The translations under genes and the position numbers were made by a program. The notes under the pieces were generated by a model. It was given only the letters and a program-made list of their open reading frames with translations. It did no database searches and had not been told where the DNA came from. Below are positions 1 through 9,584 of a DNA stretch of 64,000 nucleotides, one piece after another (the first letter of the stretch is position 1; each line of letters starts with the position of its first letter). The stretch is from Lachnospiraceae bacterium (GTDB lineage: Bacteria; Bacillota; Clostridia; Lachnospirales; Lachnospiraceae): contig SVEE01000003.1 of the NCBI GenBank assembly GCA_015057525.1, positions 124,001 through 188,000 on the forward strand. Reading direction: 5' to 3'.

Positions 1-471
1 GAAACTGGCCTCCATACCTGTAGCTGAGACATCAACACTAGTGGTTAATTCACCAAAAACAAAATCAACCTTTGTAACAGTATATTTACCATCGGCATAA
101 TCCTCTGTTATATCCATGGTAAATAATGCAGTCTCACTATCAAGGTATTCTGCATCTTTACTATATGCGTCACCTGTTGTTTCATTTGTGTAATATACTG
201 TGGCCTTATCAGGTGTCACTCCACCTGTAAAACCAACCATCACATATTGAGAACCTGTGTGCTCAATATATCTTTCTCCCATTACCAAATAGTCCATCAA
301 AAGCTGACTGTCTGCATCCATCTCTGTTGCCACTACATCATCGTCTACAACTATGACTTCTGTATTCTCTTGTATATATGTAGGGTCTGCAGCTATGGCA
401 GAAAAACCATTGCTACCAATTACCATACAAATGCCAAGAAGCATTGCAACGTACTTTTTAATTTTTTTCAT
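1..471 (-). CDS. Secreted protein of unknown function, N-terminal 157 residues (gene runs off the left edge)
   Basis: Reading leftward from the ATG at 471, the frame stays open to base 1. It starts MKKIKKYVAMLLGICMVIGS, a lysine-rich n-region plus hydrophobic core, followed by an alanine-containing cleavage site (SAIAAD), so it is probably exported by Sec. The mature part is acidic and rich in Thr, Tyr and Val, with beta-strand-like segments (for example VMVGFTGGVTPDKATVYY), which suggests an extracellular beta-sandwich. I do not recognise the family. An AGAAAGG ribosome site precedes the start. The gene follows the transglutaminase-like gene by 35 nt and is probably the next cistron of the glycan operon. 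The C-terminus lies outside the window. Confidence 0.7.
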   Translation of the reverse strand, partial: MKKIKKYVAMLLGICMVIGSNGFSAIAADPTYIQENTEVIVVDDDVVATEMDADSQLLMDYLVMGERYIEHTGSQYVMVGFTGGVTPDKATVYYTNETTGDAYSKDAEYLDSETALFTMDITEDYADGKYTVTKVDFVFGELTTSVDVSATGMEASF

Positions 472-506
472 AATAACAACCTTTCTGATAGTATTTTAAT
501 TATGCT

Positions 507-3113
507 TTAGCATATATTTTCAAATCCATAACACTCTTCATCTATTAAATTACCATCTTCGTCGTATAATCTGAAAAGCGTCCAATAGTAACCGTACTGT
601 GGTTGCCATATTGTCCAAAAACAATTCTCTGGCACATAACACTGTCCTGTCGTGTATATCCACGCATCCTTGCCCTGGGCAAGAAGTGTACAATCCAATA
701 TTAACATCTCATATTTATACTTTCCACCTGGATTATCATAGGTTTCAAATCCTATAAGATATCCTCCACCTTCGCCATCATAAGGCATCTGACATTTACC
801 TTTAATGTACTTGTGGTGATTTATTCCCACTGAAGCTTCAGCAACACTGTCCTCGTTTCCTACAACTCTTACCTTACATAAAAGGACATAGTCACCTGAT
901 TCCTCCGGCTCCCAGTCAAGCCATTCATTATTCAAAGTCCAATCCTTAACCAAAAACCATTTTTCATCACTTGTCTTACAAGCAAGCCATTGATATTCTA
1001 AATCACAATTCCCTGTAGTAGTTGTTGTCATTCCAACCAATGCATGTTCATTATCATGCTCAGCCACATATAATCCACCCGAAGAAACTGTAACATCAAG
1101 CTTATCAGTAGTAACCGACAGACCAGCTGTTGGGTCACTGCACGCCCAATAGGTTGTCGCTGTTTTCCTCATATAAAACGTATATGTCTTATTAGGGCTT
1201 AAACCTAAAAATGTATTTGATGTCTGCCAATTCGACTTATCCATAGAATACTCACAGCCGGCTACCTGTGTTAATGTTATTGAGTTTGTAGAAATTTCAA
1301 CAACACTAGGCATATCGGGAACATCATATTTTCCATAAACTGTTACAACACATGTATCTCTAGAAAAGCCATCGCCAGAAGTCGCCACTATTTCTGTTAC
1401 CCCCGGAGAAACGGCAGTCACAGTTCCATCGGCTGACACAGTAGCAACATTTGGATTTGAAGAACTCCATGTACATGTTTTATAACTTGCATTCTCCGGA
1501 AGAATACTTACTGTAAGATTTATCTGGTTTTCTCCTTCACCAAGTTGGAAACTATGATTATCTATATTAATATCAATATCAGTAACATATATTGGAAAAG
1601 TCCTCGTTGTTGTTGCAGCTGATGCTTTACTTGCACGGTAATAACCTTGCGCTGCTCTTCTCATATAAAAAGTATAACTTGTATCAGGTGTCAATCCTGT
1701 AAATGTGCTTGACGACTGCCAATTCACCTTGTCCATAGAGTATTCACAGCCTACTACATACACAAGAGTTATAGTGTCTGTACTTCTTCCCATAACGGTA
1801 GGTGCATTAGGCGAATCCTGAGAACCATACACATAAACTTTACACTCTGCTCTAAAATATCCATCTCCTGCAACAGCATAAACAACAGTCTCGCCTGGAG
1901 CTACAGCCGTCACAACACCATCATCTGATATAGTTGCAACGCTTGCATTTTCAACCCCCCACGAATAATTCTTGTCTGTCGCATTAGAAGGATATATTAA
2001 TGCCGTTAAATTTTTAGCATTACTGCCATCTATTTCAAGCACTACCTCAGATGAATCTAATGATATAGAAGAAACTGGAATTGGTGTTGTTATTTCTCCG
2101 CTGCCAGAATAATCTATTTCACAATCTGGTGCAACAACATAATATATATCTTCTCTCACATGACCACTTGTTATAGTGTCATCAGATTTCAAAAGATAGC
2201 TTGTATAGTGATTCCCGCTAAAATCATCGTCATCCCAGGTTGTATCCACGTTATACCAGTTTCCATAAAGATTGACCAGATTCCATGCATGATCAGTACC
2301 AGTTACGCTGATACAATCCACACCTGACCCATTGAGAAGTATACTATAAAACTTAGCATACCCGGCACATACTGTATCCTGAAGAATAACTGCACTGTAT
2401 GCCGACTGATTATATGTAGCCGTTGTGGAGCCATACACCACATGGTCACACACAATATCGTGAGCTTCTACGATTATCTCGTAATCATTTGCACATTGCT
2501 CTAACTCGTCAAGCCATCCCTCTACCAATCCAAAAAACTCATCTGTAACATCATCTCTAGCATCACCATCAGCAAAAATTTCATAGACACAAGGTGCTAT
2601 AATCTGACTATTAGTCGAAATCATAAATTTAGTATCTATAAAATAAAACTGGGGATTTTGATAAATAAATATTGCCAAAATTTCCTTGGCACGTTCTTTT
2701 GTCATACCTGCGTAGGATGTTGAACCGATAACATAGTTATTCCCCGCCTTTTCACAATCAGCATCAGTAGACAAAATGTTAATTGCAGCCTCATAAAGCT
2801 CGTCATAAAAATTCTGTTCGACTTCGTTCAGCATATTTTTGCAATAATCATTGGAGAATATTGAATAATCGGAAATAGCATATACAGAATCTATAGCGTA
2901 TACTTCCTGCTCCGCCTGTTCAATGCTTTCTAAATAATCAGCATATTCCTCATCTGTCATTTCTATGCCAATCAGTTCTTCACAGTCCGCCAATAATCTT
3001 GACTCATCCAAAGCCTTTTCTTGTCCCTGAACAGATATACTTCCTGCAAGCATGGAAAATACAAGGATGAATGATAATACAATCGAATGTAGTTTTCTCA
3101 ATTTTCTCATCAA
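507..3113 (-). CDS. Secreted transglutaminase-like protein with two Ig-like (BIG2) and two FN3-like repeats
   Basis: The 868-residue protein has a signal peptide (hydrophobic residues about 10-30). A transglutaminase-like core is visible at residues 210-295, with a Cys-His-Asp triad: Cys249 (DTVCAGYAKF), His275 (TGTDHAWNLV) and Asp290 (WYNVDTTWDD). Two bacterial Ig-like domains follow (about 345-430 and 510-595; both contain VATIS/VATVS, DGVVTAV/DGTVTAV). Each is followed by a fibronectin-III-like module with the shared motif GCEYSMDK-NWQ, so the Ig-FN3 pair has been duplicated. The last 150 residues are aromatic-rich. It probably acts at the cell surface as a peptidase or cross-linking enzyme on wall or protein substrates; the actual reaction is unknown. 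AGGAGGTG precedes the start, and only 7 nt separate it from the rgpF-like gene, so it is cotranscribed with polysaccharide genes. Confidence 0.85.
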   Translation of the reverse strand: MMRKLRKLHSIVLSFILVFSMLAGSISVQGQEKALDESRLLADCEELIGIEMTDEEYADYLESIEQAEQEVYAIDSVYAISDYSIFSNDYCKNMLNEVEQNFYDELYEAAINILSTDADCEKAGNNYVIGSTSYAGMTKERAKEILAIFIYQNPQFYFIDTKFMISTNSQIIAPCVYEIFADGDARDDVTDEFFGLVEGWLDELEQCANDYEIIVEAHDIVCDHVVYGSTTATYNQSAYSAVILQDTVCAGYAKFYSILLNGSGVDCISVTGTDHAWNLVNLYGNWYNVDTTWDDDDFSGNHYTSYLLKSDDTITSGHVREDIYYVVAPDCEIDYSGSGEITTPIPVSSISLDSSEVVLEIDGSNAKNLTALIYPSNATDKNYSWGVENASVATISDDGVVTAVAPGETVVYAVAGDGYFRAECKVYVYGSQDSPNAPTVMGRSTDTITLVYVVGCEYSMDKVNWQSSSTFTGLTPDTSYTFYMRRAAQGYYRASKASAATTTRTFPIYVTDIDINIDNHSFQLGEGENQINLTVSILPENASYKTCTWSSSNPNVATVSADGTVTAVSPGVTEIVATSGDGFSRDTCVVTVYGKYDVPDMPSVVEISTNSITLTQVAGCEYSMDKSNWQTSNTFLGLSPNKTYTFYMRKTATTYWACSDPTAGLSVTTDKLDVTVSSGGLYVAEHDNEHALVGMTTTTTGNCDLEYQWLACKTSDEKWFLVKDWTLNNEWLDWEPEESGDYVLLCKVRVVGNEDSVAEASVGINHHKYIKGKCQMPYDGEGGGYLIGFETYDNPGGKYKYEMLILDCTLLAQGKDAWIYTTGQCYVPENCFWTIWQPQYGYYWTLFRLYDEDGNLIDEECYGFENIC

Positions 3114-3120
3114 ACACCTC

Positions 3121-5022
3121 CTATTTTCTTTTCACAATTTTATTCTTTACCTTTGAAAGTGGTCTTCTTATAGGTCCCGGTATAAAACTATATCTAGAAG
3201 GCACAACATACTTTCCAGACCTCACATCATTTACAACATGATAAGCATTGGAAAGCTTCGCTCTTGTATCGTTATAGTTACCGGCGTCCTGGCCCTCGAA
3301 GAATATAATCTTGTTTATTTCCTTAACCATGTGATGGAGATTTGTTATCTCCATTGCTGCACCTTCCTCAGTCATAACCCAACCTGGATAAAAGCCTTGA
3401 CTCTGTGCAGAATATGAGTAAATTCTCTCCACTGCATGTAGTATTGTTCCATCATCAGGAATAGGCTCCTCAGGAAATTCATCATAATTCCAGTTATAAT
3501 CAAAAATAGGTTTTAATGCTTTGGCTCTTGCCCAGAAGAACGAGCCAAGAGGTGCTATAGGCTCCATATCCTGTTTAATCGAGACATTTATACCTAACTT
3601 CTTTGCAAGCTCTACTGTATTCTCATAGTTTAAGCCCCACTCAAGACCAAGAGTAATAAAATAATCACCATGGTTTGGAGGTGGTGGCGAAAGAATACCC
3701 GCTCTCTCATGAGTTTCAAAAACATTAAGTATATTTTCAACGTATTCTTTTGACTTAAGAACATTTTCAAAACATTTATATGCAAATGATGTTCCAATTG
3801 TTCCCGGCTTAGTCTGTCCAGCCTTCTTGTCGTGGGCATGACAGATATAGTCATAATCGTCTAAAAATTCTCTAAACTCCACCAGGAAAGGACCTACATC
3901 TCGTCCCTTATTTCCTACAACTCTTACATCTAGCTTGCCACATGTAAGCTTAGAAAAATGCTTAATTATTTCTTCTTTTTTCTCTTCTGTATTTGTAGTA
4001 ACATATATGTCCGCATGCTCAGGCATAGAAGCCGCATACATAGCACACTCCTCAACCAAGTCGATAAAGTGAATATGCATCACCAGTGCAATTTTCTTAT
4101 CCTTAGCAACTCCCGGTCTATATGAATACTTGCTTGACAGCGGGTAATTCCACTGTAAATTTTTCTTTAGTATTGCTTGATTCTCTACCCTGAGAAGATT
4201 ATCCCATATTAAATTCATGTCATAATCTGTATGTTTCTCAAGATAATTGAATAATTCCAATGCTTCCTGACCACAGGACTCGTTGAGTACCACATTGTAA
4301 TCCTGCATAAATGAGCGACGCTTAAATATAGGGCATCTCTTTTCTGCAACCATCTTCTTCGCCATACCAACTGCTGGCTGATGAGACAATTCCTTGTAAT
4401 CCTCCGCATCAGCATATACAGCCCACTTATATCCCATATCACCAAAATGCTTGGTGAACTTGGCCTCATGTCTGCTTATGGAATCAATATAACCTGTAAT
4501 CATTGGCATATCATCCCAGTAGCTGTGAAACTCCGGTGTAGCAATAAGACTTTTTCTAATTGCGATAAAATGTGACTGAATATGGTCAGGAAGATATCCT
4601 TCTTCCATAGTTCCAAAAGGATCAAAATCAGTTTTGTAAAACTGCGTAATGCCCCAGAAATCTAAATCCTTTTTATCCATATCGTCAAACATTTCCTTAA
4701 ACGGATAAACTGGACCCATGAGAGTAAAGTTCATGAGCAAAATTTCATCGTAATTATCAAGCTTTTCCCAGCCATACTGTTCCATGGCTGTCTTGTATGC
4801 CCATACATCAAACCCCTTATTCTCACGAACAAGTATATTTTCGGTAAACTTTTCAAATTTTGCTCTACCCTCATCATTAAGCTTGCCATTGCAAACCACC
4901 ATGATTTCAGACACATTCTTCTTCATATCATCAAGCATATATGGTATATATTCATCCACAACACCATCTCTGTCATAGAAAAAGAATATAAGCAATCTGT
5001 TTTTATTGTCCTTAATTATCAT
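3121..5022 (-). CDS. RgpF-like rhamnan synthesis glycosyltransferase
   Basis: The protein (about 633 residues) has the RgpF/rhamnan-synthesis-F layout. An N-terminal part begins FFFYDRDGVVDEYIPYML and contains the motif ENKGFDVWAYK. A second, related part around residues 330-400 has VGNKGRDVGPFLVEF and YICHAHDKK. RgpF proteins take part in rhamnose-containing wall polysaccharide assembly, and the neighbouring rml genes fit this. I chose the ATG at 5022 rather than an in-frame ATG 21 nt upstream, because AAGGAG sits 7 nt before it. That gives an 11-nt overlap with the preceding gene and suggests translational coupling. The C-terminus is strongly basic (KVKNKIVKRK). No membrane segment is evident. 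Sugar and acceptor specificity cannot be read from the sequence. Confidence 0.85.
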   Translation of the reverse strand: MIIKDNKNRLLIFFFYDRDGVVDEYIPYMLDDMKKNVSEIMVVCNGKLNDEGRAKFEKFTENILVRENKGFDVWAYKTAMEQYGWEKLDNYDEILLMNFTLMGPVYPFKEMFDDMDKKDLDFWGITQFYKTDFDPFGTMEEGYLPDHIQSHFIAIRKSLIATPEFHSYWDDMPMITGYIDSISRHEAKFTKHFGDMGYKWAVYADAEDYKELSHQPAVGMAKKMVAEKRCPIFKRRSFMQDYNVVLNESCGQEALELFNYLEKHTDYDMNLIWDNLLRVENQAILKKNLQWNYPLSSKYSYRPGVAKDKKIALVMHIHFIDLVEECAMYAASMPEHADIYVTTNTEEKKEEIIKHFSKLTCGKLDVRVVGNKGRDVGPFLVEFREFLDDYDYICHAHDKKAGQTKPGTIGTSFAYKCFENVLKSKEYVENILNVFETHERAGILSPPPPNHGDYFITLGLEWGLNYENTVELAKKLGINVSIKQDMEPIAPLGSFFWARAKALKPIFDYNWNYDEFPEEPIPDDGTILHAVERIYSYSAQSQGFYPGWVMTEEGAAMEITNLHHMVKEINKIIFFEGQDAGNYNDTRAKLSNAYHVVNDVRSGKYVVPSRYSFIPGPIRRPLSKVKNKIVKRK

Positions 5023-6448
5023 CAGATTTCTCCTTCTTTCCAACTACTCGTCTAACCGCTCTAACAGGTTTTGTCATCTTCCAACTTAAAGAATTAGTCA
5101 TATAATTAATTTCAGCCTGTTTAGCGTCTATTTCCTGCTGCTTTGACACAAGCTCCTGCTGCTTTGACACAAGCTCCTGTTGCTTTGACACAAGCTCCTG
5201 CCCCTTTGCACCAAGCTTATCCGCCACCTCAAGGAGCTCACACTGAAATCTCAGATTGTCTGCCTTCAAGTTCTCGCATTGTTTAATGTATTCCTGCTGA
5301 GCAAAAGCAATATTATCATTTAAATAATCTATGTCATATTCTACAGAAATACTTGTCACACCCTCTCTTATATCACCTATCATAAGTTTTGGGTCATCAT
5401 TATTGAAAAGAATAAATCGGTTGTCTGTAGAAACACCATTGCTGCCATAGTCTATTGCATAGTCTTCTTCCCCGTGAGCCTGCATCTCGATTATATTTAC
5501 CATGCAACGTATACTTGCCGGGTCAATAAATATAGTCTTAACACCAGGTTCAACATCAAAAGAAAATTTTATTCGACCACTATCGTCAGCCAAGTTTTTT
5601 ATGTTGGTAGTTATTCTGGAATCATCCTCTAAGAACTGTGTTACCTCCACATACTTTAGATTGTCCTGAAGCATTTTATATTCTACCAAACCTCTTGGGA
5701 AATACAATGGTTTTCCCATAGTTTCAAATAATTCCCAAATTGGAACGTTATCTGCAACAACATATTTTTGGAAATGTTTTTCCATTTCATCATATATTTC
5801 ATTCTTACTCTTATCTACACCAAGAAGCTCATACATATCTATATTTTTTAGCTGTTTTTCTCTATTTGCTTCATAGTAGTGTATTGCTCTATATAATATA
5901 AAATCCACCGGAATCTTGATGTCAAATGTCCATTCATAATCAAGAATTGTCCAGTTCTTACTATCTTTATCTATAATAATATTAGGGAATATCAAATCAA
6001 TATCGCTGTGCTTCATGCACTTTGCATCTTCCGGTTCATCAGCCTCAGGACCAAATACATATTTATATCCCTCTAAAACAGAAAAATCTTCACAAGCCAT
6101 TTTTCTTACATTTTCGCCATAAGCTTTAACAAGCAAGCCAAAGCCTTCAACATCACCCTTGCCAAGACAAATATCCATCTCTTCCTCGAGAGTTCTCCCT
6201 ACAACATACTCAAGGGATATTACACCCTCATCATATGAGCTCTTATTTGGAACGAAAATTGTATCTTCACATTGCTTGCAAAGACCTAAATAAGTGTTAT
6301 ACATATTTTCAAGGTGGGAACTACTTTTATCTGTAGTTCCACACTTTTGTACGTATCTTTTACCTTTTTCATCCTGATATATTTCTGTACGTATTTTATA
6401 GTTAATATTTCTATCATTGGAGAACTTTGTATATATAAGTTTCTTCAT
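5012..6448 (-). CDS. Kinase-fold protein of the glycan cluster with C-terminal heptad coiled coil
   Basis: The protein has 478 residues. The N-terminal half resembles small-molecule/LPS kinase-like (aminoglycoside phosphotransferase-fold) proteins. A catalytic-loop-like HSDIDLIFPNIII lies near residue 147, and a metal-binding-like LDYEWTF near residue 170. A middle beta-rich region (about 280-390) follows. Then come a coiled coil with the seven-residue unit QELVSKQ three times in a row (about 416-437) and a tail NSLSWKMTKPVRAVRRV; SxSWKxTxPxR tails recur in clostridial glycan-cluster proteins. It probably modifies or docks with the growing polysaccharide, possibly with the methyltransferase upstream, as a chain-terminating pair. 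That role is inference from context. Start ATG has AAGGAG upstream. Confidence 0.65.
   Translation of the reverse strand: MKKLIYTKFSNDRNINYKIRTEIYQDEKGKRYVQKCGTTDKSSSHLENMYNTYLGLCKQCEDTIFVPNKSSYDEGVISLEYVVGRTLEEEMDICLGKGDVEGFGLLVKAYGENVRKMACEDFSVLEGYKYVFGPEADEPEDAKCMKHSDIDLIFPNIIIDKDSKNWTILDYEWTFDIKIPVDFILYRAIHYYEANREKQLKNIDMYELLGVDKSKNEIYDEMEKHFQKYVVADNVPIWELFETMGKPLYFPRGLVEYKMLQDNLKYVEVTQFLEDDSRITTNIKNLADDSGRIKFSFDVEPGVKTIFIDPASIRCMVNIIEMQAHGEEDYAIDYGSNGVSTDNRFILFNNDDPKLMIGDIREGVTSISVEYDIDYLNDNIAFAQQEYIKQCENLKADNLRFQCELLEVADKLGAKGQELVSKQQELVSKQQELVSKQQEIDAKQAEINYMTNSLSWKMTKPVRAVRRVVGKKEKSDDN
5140..5202 (-). repeat. Three tandem 21-bp units inside the kinase-like gene
   Basis: Units 5140-5160, 5161-5181 and 5182-5202 are nearly identical 21-mers that start GCTTTGACACAAGCTCCT on the plus strand. 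A fourth, diverged copy follows at about 5203-5223. Each unit encodes one coiled-coil heptad (QELVSKQ), so copy-number change would lengthen or shorten the coiled coil in frame. Confidence 0.9.
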
Positions 6449-6478
6449 GTATATATTACTCCTTCATTTAACAACTTC

Positions 6479-7408
6479 CTATTCAGTCATGCCATATAGC
6501 ACTAAATAAGAGTTGGAGAATATATCAAACATTCCGTCTGATATAATATTATCAAAGGCCTTCGACTCATCAAAAACCATCATTCTCTCTGCATCAAAAT
6601 TACGAAGATTGTTGGTGAGTTCTCCCTGTTTAGGAAGATAATCATCCGAGTAAACAATCATAGGTAACTTATAATCCGGATATGGATAATAAAATTCCAT
6701 ATCTGTAAGTCCGCTTTCTTCGCCTAGCTTAAGTAAGCCATTCTTGGAAAATGTTTTTACACTGTCTACACCTATATATCCCTCTATTCCGGAATAATAT
6801 GTTCCAAGATGATCTTCCTTACAGCCTGCCCAATATTTAAGGCCATATTTGTTCTCTATGGCTACAACTATTTTACCCTCAGGGGCAAGATGTTTTTTAA
6901 TTATATTCAGAAACTCCACATATGGCTCATCTGACTTTATATAGCTCGCCGCATATTCCAAAACTCCAATAAGGGTAATGTATTGATATTTCTTAGTAAG
7001 ACTTTTTTCAACATCCTGAAAATTTCCCACCTGTATATCTATGTTATCCATGTCCTTATGTCTGGTTGCATTGACCAAGCTTCTTTTTCTAGATAATTCG
7101 ATACAATCTACATGAGCTGCCTTCCTTGCAAGAGCACCTGTAATAGCTCCGCAGCCTGCTCCTATCTCAAGGACCTCATCACTCTTACCTATAGGCATCC
7201 AGTCTACAATATTTTCTCTTATGTCAGAAAGGTGATAAAGGATTGCCCAATCCTTTCTTTGGTCTATTATGCTGTTGTATTCATTCTCACCATGATTACT
7301 TACAATATTAAGAAGCTCATCCTCTGAACCGTCCTCATACAAATCCTTGCCTGAGTAGCAATCATAGTGAAGGGCGACCTTGCCAATATATTCTATATTG
7401 TTATCCAA
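6479..7408 (-). CDS. Class I SAM-dependent methyltransferase of the glycan cluster
   Basis: This 309-residue protein has the Rossmann motif I VLEIGAGCGAITGAL near residues 78-92, an acidic residue ending strand 2 (VDCIEL), and a post-motif region LIGVLEYA. Together these indicate a class I methyltransferase. The start is TTG, preceded by AGGAGG at a 7-nt spacing. It lies between the Wzt-type exporter ATPase and the kinase-like protein. In ABC-exported O-polysaccharides, methyl- and phospho-caps often end the chain and are recognised by the C-terminal domain of Wzt; a similar capping role is plausible here but unproven. Substrate unknown. Confidence 0.8.
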   Translation of the reverse strand: MDNNIEYIGKVALHYDCYSGKDLYEDGSEDELLNIVSNHGENEYNSIIDQRKDWAILYHLSDIRENIVDWMPIGKSDEVLEIGAGCGAITGALARKAAHVDCIELSRKRSLVNATRHKDMDNIDIQVGNFQDVEKSLTKKYQYITLIGVLEYAASYIKSDEPYVEFLNIIKKHLAPEGKIVVAIENKYGLKYWAGCKEDHLGTYYSGIEGYIGVDSVKTFSKNGLLKLGEESGLTDMEFYYPYPDYKLPMIVYSDDYLPKQGELTNNLRNFDAERMMVFDESKAFDNIISDGMFDIFSNSYLVLYGMTE

Positions 7409-7433
7409 ATCTATTCCTCCTAAATAAGAGTTC

Positions 7434-8717
7434 CTAACTTATAACCTTAACCTCTGAATTCATATCAAAGAAACCTACTGTATCCTTGTCCGATATTACG
7501 TTGATATTGCACACGTCATACAATCTGTGGTATACAACAAAATCATTGTCCTTATATCCCACACAGCCAAATGATATCAAATAGTTTCTTCCCTGCAGAT
7601 TCATATTCTGCTTAAATTCCACAACCTTAATATCACCTTTTTTTACCTTACCAAAATTTATTTTCTCGTACATGGTGTTAGTACCTGTAACATCTGTACC
7701 CTGTAAATCCTTTATGGTGTAGGCAAAAATTGGCTCATCAATATCCTGATTAAACTTCATCTTCATTCGAATTCTGAAGCTTGTATTTTTTTGAATATTA
7801 TTAGTGATTCTTCCCTTGTCATCTATGATGGCAAAATCAACTATCTCCGCTTCCTTATCACCATATTCTAAGACATTAGGATTTAGCATAAGAATGCTCT
7901 TCCAAGCCTTATCTGTATCTTCTAAAGAATTCTCCATACCTTCTATAGTTGGTTGCTCTTCGTCTAGTTCTCTATTCTCAGCTGCACTTACGAGAACCTG
8001 CTTGTACAAATCTATGATTTCCTTAGGCTCTCCATCTGCCATAAGCTGTCCCTTGTTAAGAAGCACCGCTCTATCACAATATTTTGCTATGCTACCAAGG
8101 TCATGACTAACAAAGAGTATTGTCTTTCCCGCCTGCTTAAATTCATCAAACTTGTGATAGCACTTCGCCTGGAAGAATACATCACCTACAGACAAAGCCT
8201 CATCTACAATAAGGATTTCCGGGTCAATGTTAATGGCAACGGCAAAGGCAAGTCTGACAAACATACCACTTGAATATGTCTTTACAGGCTGATGCACAAA
8301 ATCACCTATGTCTGCAAAATCAAGTATGGTCTGCATCTTTGCATCTACTTCTTCTCTTGTATATCCCATCATAGTTCCATTGAGATATATATTTTCTATA
8401 CCGGAATACTCCATGTTGAAGCCTGCACCAAGCTCAAGAAGTGCTGAAATTCTTCCATCTACATCTATTTTACCCTCAGTAGGATTAAGCACACCTGTGA
8501 TGATTTTAAGAATGGTTGATTTACCGGCACCATTAGTACCTATAATACCTACACATTCACCTTTTTTTACTTCAAAATTAATATCATTTAAAGCAAAATG
8601 TTCCTTGTGCTTCTTCTCCTTAGTAAGACCAAGAGCCTCCTTGAATCTATCAGAAGGCTTCTCGTATAATTTATATAATTTGCTGATATGATCTACTTTT
8701 ATAGCAACATCGCCCAT
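7434..8717 (-). CDS. Polysaccharide ABC exporter ATP-binding protein (Wzt/TagH family) with C-terminal substrate-binding domain
   Basis: The 427-residue protein has an ATPase domain of about 250 residues: Walker A GTNGAGKST (about 58-66), the truncated signature SSGMFVRLAFAVAI typical of polysaccharide exporters, Walker B ILIVDEALSVGD and the switch histidine in FVSHD. Residues about 265-427 form a Wzt-C-like beta-sandwich domain, which in O9a-type systems binds the capped non-reducing end of the chain. It pairs with the permease at 9585-10544, although a dehydrogenase gene lies between them. The start has GGAGATAAGAT upstream. Export of a completed rhamnose- or deoxysugar-containing chain across the membrane is the likely role. 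Confidence 0.92.
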   Translation of the reverse strand: MGDVAIKVDHISKLYKLYEKPSDRFKEALGLTKEKKHKEHFALNDINFEVKKGECVGIIGTNGAGKSTILKIITGVLNPTEGKIDVDGRISALLELGAGFNMEYSGIENIYLNGTMMGYTREEVDAKMQTILDFADIGDFVHQPVKTYSSGMFVRLAFAVAINIDPEILIVDEALSVGDVFFQAKCYHKFDEFKQAGKTILFVSHDLGSIAKYCDRAVLLNKGQLMADGEPKEIIDLYKQVLVSAAENRELDEEQPTIEGMENSLEDTDKAWKSILMLNPNVLEYGDKEAEIVDFAIIDDKGRITNNIQKNTSFRIRMKMKFNQDIDEPIFAYTIKDLQGTDVTGTNTMYEKINFGKVKKGDIKVVEFKQNMNLQGRNYLISFGCVGYKDNDFVVYHRLYDVCNINVISDKDTVGFFDMNSEVKVIS

Positions 8718-8735
8718 ATCTTATCTCCAAAACAA

Positions 8736-9563
8736 TTATTTATCCATTATCTTTTTAATTTTTGTATTGTCTCCCCATATAGCAGGTGAATCATAAGCTC
8801 TATCAGGGAATGCACCGTAGATAAGCTTTATATCAAAATTATTTTCTTTGATATATCCTTCAACTCTGTCCGCAAGAGATATTGGTTCTCCCGAACAACA
8901 GTTAATAATTCCGTCAACCTCTGTCTGAGTTGCCACAGAAGCAATCTGCTTAGCAAGCTCCTTAACATCTATAAAGTCATATTTGTTCTTACCTGTTGTA
9001 AATGGAAATTCCTTCTTCCCATCCATATGTGCCTGAGTGAGCTTAGAGAAGATAGAGTTATTCTTAAGGTCATCTCCTAAAATATAATATCCTCTTACCC
9101 ACTGACATATAGCCTTGCACTCCTCGCACTTAAGGAATGTGAGCTGTCTAAGTGAATTCTTAGCAATTGCATAGAGAGAACGTGGATTACAAGGTGTATT
9201 CTCGTCAATAGCACCTTCGTGGTAGCCAACCTCATGCATACTACCCATAACAACAATCTGCTTCAAACCACCCTCAAGCATATTTTTGATGAATTCATAA
9301 TGCTTAGGTAACTCATCTATGTGACTTGGTGCGTTGTGAACAAATCCATTTCTCCATGCCATATGTATTACTACATCAGGCTCTCCAAACTGCTCATATA
9401 TATCTTCAGCTCCACTGAACAATTCAACATCAGTCTTTATGGCTCTTTCATCTACTCCGTCATATCTTATGTCTGAAGCCAAAACCTCATGTCCCATATC
9501 AAGTAAAGTGGAAACTACATATCTTCCAATATATCCATTTGCTCCTGTTACTAATAATTTCAT
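8736..9563 (-). CDS. NAD(P)-dependent short-chain sugar dehydrogenase/epimerase of the rml cluster
   Basis: The 275-residue extended SDR has an N-terminal nucleotide-binding motif TGANGYIGRYV (residues 6-16) and the catalytic Tyr-x3-Lys in SLYAIAKNSL (near 132-136). It is encoded between the two exporter genes and after rmlB, rmlA and rmlC. The cluster has no recognisable rmlD, so this enzyme probably reduces a dTDP-4-keto-6-deoxyhexose. The product could be dTDP-L-rhamnose, or the 4-epimer or D-series product made by related reductases such as those for 6-deoxytalose or fucose. The sequence alone does not settle which. A clear AGGAGGT site precedes the ATG. Confidence 0.8.
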   Translation of the reverse strand: MKLLVTGANGYIGRYVVSTLLDMGHEVLASDIRYDGVDERAIKTDVELFSGAEDIYEQFGEPDVVIHMAWRNGFVHNAPSHIDELPKHYEFIKNMLEGGLKQIVVMGSMHEVGYHEGAIDENTPCNPRSLYAIAKNSLRQLTFLKCEECKAICQWVRGYYILGDDLKNNSIFSKLTQAHMDGKKEFPFTTGKNKYDFIDVKELAKQIASVATQTEVDGIINCCSGEPISLADRVEGYIKENNFDIKLIYGAFPDRAYDSPAIWGDNTKIKKIMDK

Positions 9564-9584
9564 AATCTACCTCCTCGGATGCAA

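Noticed and set aside
247-510. Plus-strand 87-codon frame
   Set aside because: It overlaps the signal-peptide start of the minus-strand secreted protein, has no good ribosome site, and its Cys/His/Ile-rich product looks like an antisense shadow.
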